A stretch of 64,000 nucleotides of DNA from Maea johnstoni. Lineage: Eukaryota; Annelida; Polychaeta; Spionida; Magelonidae. Both the position numbers and the translations under genes were made by a program. The notes beneath the pieces were generated by a model that saw only the letters and a list, made by a program, of their open reading frames with translations, had not been told where the DNA came from and did no database searches. Each line of letters starts with the position of its first letter. The first letter of the stretch is position 1. The stretch is taken from the NCBI GenBank assembly GCA_963942565.1, contig OZ012690.1:34113363-34177362 (forward strand), in the 5' to 3' direction. Below, piece after piece: positions 57,080-64,000 of this stretch.

Positions 57080-57668
57080 CCGTATTACCCCGCTTACGAC
57101 TCGCACCCCCTAGATAATACGCACCCCGTCACCAAGTCCCTCTCCTGATGTAAAATACAATTCCCCATTTATAATACGCAGGGGGAGTTGGCCGGCCATT
57201 AAGTGCAGAGAGCTATATGTCTGCCCTGGTCTTTCAGCTAAGAGGAGCGAGTCTAGGACAAATAAACAGGACACAATTACAATTTGATAAGGGTTTGTGA
57301 TGGTAAATTGTAATTGATACTGATTTGTGCCCATTTGTTGACATCACTCGTCAAAAGAGCAGACAACAGCTCGTGCCAAATCTGCTCCCCTGGTTTATCC
57401 GTAATTCCGTATCAATTTCAATTCACCCTCCCGAGGCCCTTTTATCCCCTAATTATTACGTAATCAAAATCCAAATATGGATGGATATGCCGTACTTTCC
57501 TCCCTGGGGTACTTAAATGGTGTTTTCCAACCCTGCCCCACATGTCCCCGCACCCGTGGCATCGATGTGAAAAAGTTCTGGTTTATGTACCTGTTGATAA
57601 CACGCACCCCCTCCTTGACATAGGTGCTGCACTGTATAGAAGTGCGGGGTGTACGCGGGGTAATAAGG
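57080..57668. mobile_element. TA-flanked MITE, family CCGTATTACCCCGC, copy 2
   Basis: The left end is CCGTATTACCCCGCTTACGA; the right end is its decayed complement ending TAATAAGG, with TA on each side. 589 bp. It is nested in the right arm of the giant fold-back and therefore younger than it. Longer than copy 1 at 11123, mostly in the centre. Confidence 0.75.
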
Positions 57669-58784
57669 TAACCAAAATGCACCGTATCTAAGGTCAAATG
57701 GCCATTTTTAATTGACCTTGTTTGACCAAAGGGTCAATATTATAATTATATTATGTTTACAGCATCTTTGTAACATACTGATTCAGACCTGAGGATTTAA
57801 TTGCTATATGCTTGTTAGTCCAGAAAATACAAGGCCCTGAAATCTGTGATGTGAACAATCGAAACTCTCCTTAGCGAAGGTCAAATGACCATTTTCAAAT
57901 GACCTTGTTTGACCAACGGGCCAATATTAAAATAAATATTTCATTCTGCAGCATCTATGTAACATACTCATTGAGACCTAATGATATCACTGCTATATGA
58001 TGGTTAGTTCAGGAAATACAAGGCCCTGAAATCAGTGAATTGTCCAATTTGGCATAAAAAAGGGACATTACAAAAACTTTAGGTGGTCAATATCTCAAAA
58101 CAGCTACCAGATGCAGATGTCCATCATGCAGGGACTTGAAGAGGGGTTCCAGGGCTTTCAAAATATAAGGGTTATTGGTGGTCCCCCCAAATGGTACCAA
58201 GTTATGCGGTCCCCCAAACTGGTACCAAATAACCAAAACACTCCTTATCTAAGATCATATGGCCATTTTCAAATGACCTTATTTGATCAAAGGGTCAATA
58301 TTAAAATTATATTTTCTTTTTACAGCATCTATATAACATACTTATTTAGATCTGAGGATTTAACTCCTGGGTGATTGTAATGTCAGGAAATACAAGGCCC
58401 TAAAATCATTGATGTGAATAACCAAACGGTTCTGATTGGAGGTCAGATGCCCATTTTCAAATGACCATATTTGACCAAACGGTCAATATTACAATTATAT
58501 TTTCTGTTTACAGCATCTATATAACATACTAATTCAGACCTGTAAATTCAACTGATGTGTGATTGTTAGTTGATTGAAATACAAGGCCCTCAAATCTGTG
58601 AATTGTCCAATTTGGCATATTGGCCATTTTGAATTTATGCAAATTAGGGCCCTTAGAGGGGGTAACTTTCGGGAAACATTTGATATGATGTTCAGTTAGG
58701 TCCAATGAACCAGTCAAAGCAAAAAGACTTTCTGTAGCAATTTGTTCTAGGTATTTCATAATTTGACTGGACTATCGGGCGATA

Positions 58785-59040
58785 AAAGACTTGCTCCTAG
58801 ACTATGATTTCATTAAATTATGATTTTCTCTGTTCAGGTCCGTATCATTTGCTAAATGTTTAGGTGTTAGTTCCTGTGGCTGGTGATAGATGGCATCAGG
58901 GGCTGTTACACCGGTCAGTCAGAATCAAGGAACTGAAAAGGTTTCTCACTGTAGACCAACTGGCGAGCAATTTGATAACTAAATCAGGATAGAAACAGTT
59001 TATAGTTGGCAAAGTGTTCATGTAAAATATATAGAGATAA
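58785..59040 (+). repeat. dispersed repeat family TTCCTGTGGCTGG, plus-strand copy
   Basis: CTTGCTCCTAGACTATGATT, TTAGTTCCTGTGGCTGGTGA, CGGTCAGTCAGAATCA and AACTAAATCAGGATAGA follow the order of the copy at 24628. It begins 10 bp after the right end of the giant fold-back. Confidence 0.65.
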
Positions 59041-59049
59041 AACATATAG

Positions 59050-62000
59050 CTATTTAATATTAAGATAGTCTCTCTCGTTGTCTGAGCACTGGCACTTATT
59101 TTAAAGACTCTCTAGCTAGGAGGCATCCAGAACGTTCCTATGAATTAGACCCTGCTACATGTATGAGTCCTGAGAGAGGTATCCTGAAGAATGTCCTTCT
59201 TCACTAGACCCCAACCATCCGGGATGTTCACAGTTAAGCGAGAATTTCACTTTCCAGTCCGTGATAGTATAACTCCAATGCCCCACTGGAGTTGACTGAT
59301 GCTTTGAATGTTTTGTTAGATCTATAATTGATCTAGTCTCCTGCTATTGGATATGTATGCATCATGTGATGGTGACTGTTGTACAACATGATTGATATTA
59401 ACCAATAAAGGTGAGAAAATCGCATCGATTCCATACATTCATTGTTTCGTTTGATAATCAAATTCTATAATGTCAGGTTTAAAGGGAATTCATATGAGAA
59501 TATTGAACTTCAACCCAACTTTGTCATATGAATAGATTTACAATTTACGAAGAGGGATATTTGTCAAAACTGCCTTTGCGTTTCATGAAGATGTGTGTAT
59601 AAATGGCCGGTTTTGTACATAATATAAAATAACACGGGCACAAATATATCAATCTATTCACATCTGTAAATTTACATATGGTCCGAATCATACTCAAGAA
59701 TGTTTGTCTGTTAAGGTTGTTATTCCTTTTGGGCTTACTAGTAACTATATCTCTTTAAGTATCTTTTAAATATTACAGTTAAAATAAGGTTAAAATAAAC
59801 AAACTGTTTGCAGTTGCCTTGCAATAGAATAAACCTTTTAAGAATAGATTCGCATCATAAGAATACTTGACCTTTTGGATAATTGCAATGATGTATCTCA
59901 ACACCCAAGGGTAACCCTAACTTATTGTCTTTTGATCCGCTATCACCTCATCCGGAATCAGCTGACAAGTCAATTAAACTTTTAATTTGTTAATCAGGGC
60001 ATCAATTTCTCTGAGGAGAATCCCGTTTCATAAGTAAATGGGAGCTCGACTCTAGGGTAATAACTCACAATTTGTCCCAGGAAATCGAGACGTTTGAGGC
60101 CGCCTGGTCTTTAAAGCAGGCGCCTCTCAGGACCAATATTCCAAATAAAGTGTGAGGGAAGTAGGTCATTAATTAACAGGGGCATGTTGTGCAGTGTTCA
60201 CATTTTGAGGCTGACAATATAGGAACAATACATTTTCTCGTTCAAGCTTTGAAGAACCTGGAAACGAATTGTTGAAATTTGCAATGCATTAGGTTTATAT
60301 TGACCTAAGTAATTGGTAGGAACTTGACACAGATGTTTTCATTAAGAAATGAAAAAAGTGGTCTGCATATAGAAGATATGGAAAATGATTGCAGGGTAGA
60401 CTTTAGGTGACTAAACAACAAGATTTGGTAAAATAATATTTCTCAATTAAACATGTGACCTATATTATCTTGCTGCTAACTTTCAGGTACATGTATGATA
60501 TATATAATAAGCACATTCTGTAAAAGGAATAGCTTCAGGAATACGTTTTTACGAATCCTCATAACGATGTTTTGTATTTGTATTTTCAAAAGACAAGTCT
60601 AATGAATTGTTTGCCAATGATAGTGAGTTCGTTGGCAAGATTGGTATTCATTGAAAATATCATTCAATATAAATCACGTTCGACAAAAGTCTCAAGATTT
60701 GCGTGAAACTTTAATAATCAAATATACAGCATTGCATATGATGGATATTCTAAGCATCCATTATCGATTAATCAAAATCAAAATCAGATTAATCTAATCT
60801 GTTAAAATGTTAACGGCTTAATATAATAAACACCATCAGATTTAATATTAATTAATTTCGATGAATTGTAATGAGAAATACAATTCTTGAATCAAGATCT
60901 GGAGTTCATGGTCTCTTCTCTCTTGTGTAATTTATTTTTGTAGTTAACTAAATAAAGAGAGACAACGTATTATTGTATTGTATTATATCCTTATTGACCA
61001 TAATAATATTATGAAAGGTACATTGAACAGAAAAAAACATTCAACACAAACAGAATACACTACAGAGATATTTACCTCATGCTATTCATAACCAGTAACA
61101 TATAATACATACTGAAATGTATATAAAATAATTGAATAGTTCATTTAAGATATTAGAAGAATGTTCCACCCCGACAGACATGAAAATCTGTGATAGTCAT
61201 TCTTTAGTTACTTAATTGGTTTTTTAGTCACGTCCTATTTTCCCATCCCCATTATGCTGGAAATTGAAATAGCTTTTTTCTATGACACATTGACGTGTCG
61301 ATATGAAGCTATTGATATCGTGGAAGAAAAAGATAATTATTGGCTCTATTGTTAAACCCACAATGCGCAATTCTATTGTCCTACGATGATTCATGACAAA
61401 AGAGTATGTAGGGCACCAAGCAAATGTTATGTGACACGCACAGTAACGTAAAACAAACCACTTGGCTGCTATTGGCTCTAAGGAGTATAATATGAAACGT
61501 AACCCCTTTTCAATTAGCAGACTTAATTCTAAAATCTCTGATAAAGTATATTTTGAAGTCTTTTACCCGGATTTTTTTAAGTAGTAACATGTTAGAAGAA
61601 ACTCTTTCCGATTAGCATGGTATATCTAGAAAGATCGTATATAGCATAATTTTTGCAATTATAAAAGTGAAAAAACACGACTTTAGGAAGTTATGATGTT
61701 CGAAGAATACCCATTTTAATTGACATTGTCTCTTAATTGAAATGGCTCTGGTGTATTAACCATACTTCGGATACGAAGGAAATTGACACACACAAAAGAA
61801 TAAAAAAAATATTTGCTTATTCTAAGTTGTTCAACGTTTGAACCATATCAGTCTTTCTATCGCCTACACTTAATAATTTTCGAGGGAAGTTCGGGAAATG
61901 GAACACTTGCGAGCGCTGGGATTCTAAGTAGTTAATTGTTTGAACTATTACACTGCCTTAATTACCTAAGGCTTACTCTAATTATGCTCGGAAATAGCAT

Positions 62001-62730
62001 AATTTTGAAAAATATTTTGACAACTGAAAAAAGTGGAATCACTTGATTGAGAGCTTGGCCCTAAGTAGCATAATATTTTAACAATACGCGTTTTTAATTA
62101 GCTACGCTTTATTTAAAAGCTCGGAAACGGAATAATTTTGCGGAGAAGTTATAGATGATCGCCGTCAATGCACGGGAAATATGGACATTATAGGGTGAGC
62201 ATCATCCACAGCTCCTCATTACGTCATTTCCGGCGGAGACGCTATTTCCCCTTCCTCCCTGCCTAAAATAGTGCAATAATTGACATGTTTACCTGGGAAG
62301 AGTTCTTTGTACCTGCGTAGAAGCTGCAGTTTGCTTTCACTTATCATCTCCATGAATTTCTATTGTAACATGTATGCATTGTATTCTATTGTCGCCCACT
62401 ATCACCGTATATTTCTGCTTTACAAAGAAACAGGGCTATCCCAATCGCAGAGTAGCCTAGCGCATTGCGCAGCAAATGCTTCCTGCAGCTTACTACTAAA
62501 ATGAATATGAATCCGGTTCGCAGTTAATTTAGAAAGAGGTGTATGATGAGGATAAGGAACGAACACAATAAAGACAAATGAAGGTTCAATTTCTTTCCAC
62601 TCGTATTTCGCATAGCTTCTAGTCATTATTGAGTTTAAGTAATATGACAGAAAACGTGAGAATAAACGAAGTTCTAACTCCACTATCGTTTTGCTTATGT
62701 TTAATGGGCAACTCCGTTCTGTTTTATCTT
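59050..62730. other. long AT-rich stretch without recognisable genes
   Basis: ORFs are short and unlinked. A minus-strand retroposon end (GTCAATAAG at 60990-60998, then ATACA-type repeats to about 60969) is the only repeat signal I can name. Several TAGCATAATTTT-like phrases recur between 61640 and 62070 without a clear unit. Confidence 0.45.
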
Positions 62731-62735
62731 GTCAA

Positions 62736-62837
<102 letters not shown>

Positions 62838-62849
62838 ACTCTCCACAGG

Positions 62850-64000
62850 CAACATGAAACATCAGCAACAGCAACAACAACATTAATGATAACAAAAACA
62901 ACACTATAAGCATAGGATTAAACTCATTAAAGAGGAGAAAATTGGAAGGATAGATTACAATACCTAGGGTAGCTTAAGAGCAATTACTTGTGATCGAGCA
63001 ATAATGGGAAGTGGCAGATTCATTAGCATACCATGATGGGATCTGCTGCTTCTATTGTTTTATAACGTGATTATAATATTTAAGTTAGTAGCGCGGGGCT
63101 CGTCGAGACAGTCTCTAATTACAAGTCGCTGAGTCGTGGATAATACCTAAATAAAGCCTAGATGCTCCTAGCCCTCCCCCCCCCCCCCCCCCCCCCCCCC
63201 TCCTGAGTTGATTACTTAGTCAATGGGGGCTGGGACACGAGGCAGGAGGAAACACAATAGGACAAGCAATCCCATCAACATCAGTCCTATAGGTTAAGAT
63301 TTTTAAAGATTCCCGCTTTTTCAAATTTAATGGGGAAAAACGCATACCCGCTGCTAAAATATACGACTGAAATGAAATACAGAAGTGAGATAACCTTTAA
63401 TTAACCTAAACACGGGAAACCGTGCATCGATTTGAAAAAATAGCTCGGGATTTTAATGAGAATATCCATTGCTTCCGACAAGAGCAGACGAAGATCTGCA
63501 TACTATTGCGATGAGTCAGTAGTGAATTGTGAGGTAACAAAACAGCCACATGAACTGCTCATGACAGGAAGACACCGACACGTGCTCTTACGTCAAACGA
63601 CGACAGACAGACTAGGAAAGGAACATACGTAACCTTTCCTAACAGTATGGCATTGTTTTTTTAGACGCCTGCCAGTGGCAATATATTTTGAATACGTGAG
63701 AGAATGGGAATTCTGAGCGAGCCGGCCGGCTGCCAGTGTTACGTTTTAGTAAAGCAGAAATAAAAACTGCCCGTGAGGTCCCGTGAGTTTTTATACCAGG
63801 GAATTCACATCAAAACAAACTGGTATTTCTACCAGAGGGGGGAACTGCGCAGCATCTGTCAAACCCTAAGAAAATAGGAAAAGGTGGGGAATTGTTTATT
63901 GGAAATATAGTAATACCATATGCTGGTCTACTGGGAACCTATAATCCGATAATATTTTGCTGTCGAAAGCGAGGGGGGTATTTCTAGGCCGATTCTGATA
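62850..64000. other. no gene recognised; 25-C run
   Basis: Apart from a run of 25 C at 63176-63200, I see no repeat unit, exon or motif that I can support. Confidence 0.45.

Larger units (their letters stand above)
54671..58774. mobile_element. giant fold-back DNA element (4.1 kb)
   Basis: The left end TAGTCCAGTCAA and the right end TTGACTGGACTA are inverted and flanked by TCG on both sides (54668-54670, 58775-58777). From the ends to a centre near 56.7 kb the two halves are reverse complements at high similarity: AACCTAGAACAAATTGCTAC near each end, GAAAGTACCTGTTT on both sides of the centre. Each arm has four units of about 187 bp marked by TTGACCCTTTGGTCAA (near 55340, 55529, 55908, 56094 and mirrored near 57723, 57911, 58285, 58472). 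The right arm is interrupted by the TA-flanked MITE at 57080. The left arm has a private stretch at about 56150-56430. No transposase is seen. The superfamily is not known; a 3-bp duplication would exclude hAT, piggyBac and Tc1/mariner. Confidence 0.8.

Overview
The window is nuclear DNA from an animal, most likely a bilaterian marine invertebrate; I cannot fix the phylum. The evidence is genes split by GT-AG introns, two families with animal-type exon structures (a PAR-domain bZIP factor and a fatty-acid-binding protein), a eukaryotic tRNA with internal A and B boxes, tRNA-derived SINEs, and AT-rich intergenic DNA full of microsatellites and short DNA transposons. There are no bacterial-style operons or plasmid features.

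Layout. 0.3-4.1 kb: fold-back and inverted-repeat elements, including a palindromic GGCTGTGCACAGCC minisatellite. 7-22 kb: a complete five-exon PAR bZIP gene on the minus strand (CDS 21768 down to 8466, 285 aa by exon addition). Its introns hold at least ten MITE copies, four with perfect 8-bp target duplications. 22-34 kb: upstream and intergenic DNA with two hairpin elements, a tRNA-Glu(TTC) gene at 25489-25560, and a MITE at 31 kb. 35-38 kb: a complete four-exon fatty-acid-binding protein gene on the plus strand (35192-37361, 149 aa), with microsatellites in introns 2 and 3. 39-46 kb: SINEs, a piggyBac-like MITE, two unidentified exon-like ORFs, and three adjoining DNA elements. One of these, with 54-bp perfect inverted ends, carries a Crypton/KIAA1958-type N-terminal domain fragment. 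46-54 kb: microsatellites, a roughly 33-bp minisatellite, a tRNA-Glu relic and a LINE relic. 54.7-58.8 kb: a 4.1-kb nearly symmetrical fold-back element with roughly 187-bp internal units and a nested MITE. 59-64 kb: mostly AT-rich DNA in which I recognise nothing.

The three confident genes look independent: a transcription factor that should bind D-box type sites, an intracellular lipid carrier, and a tRNA. I found no operon-like or defence-like system. The least ordinary material is transposon biology: the giant fold-back, the inverted-repeat element carrying a recombinase-domain fragment, and a repeated retroposon 3' end (GTCAATAAA) that is followed by a microsatellite at most of its occurrences.
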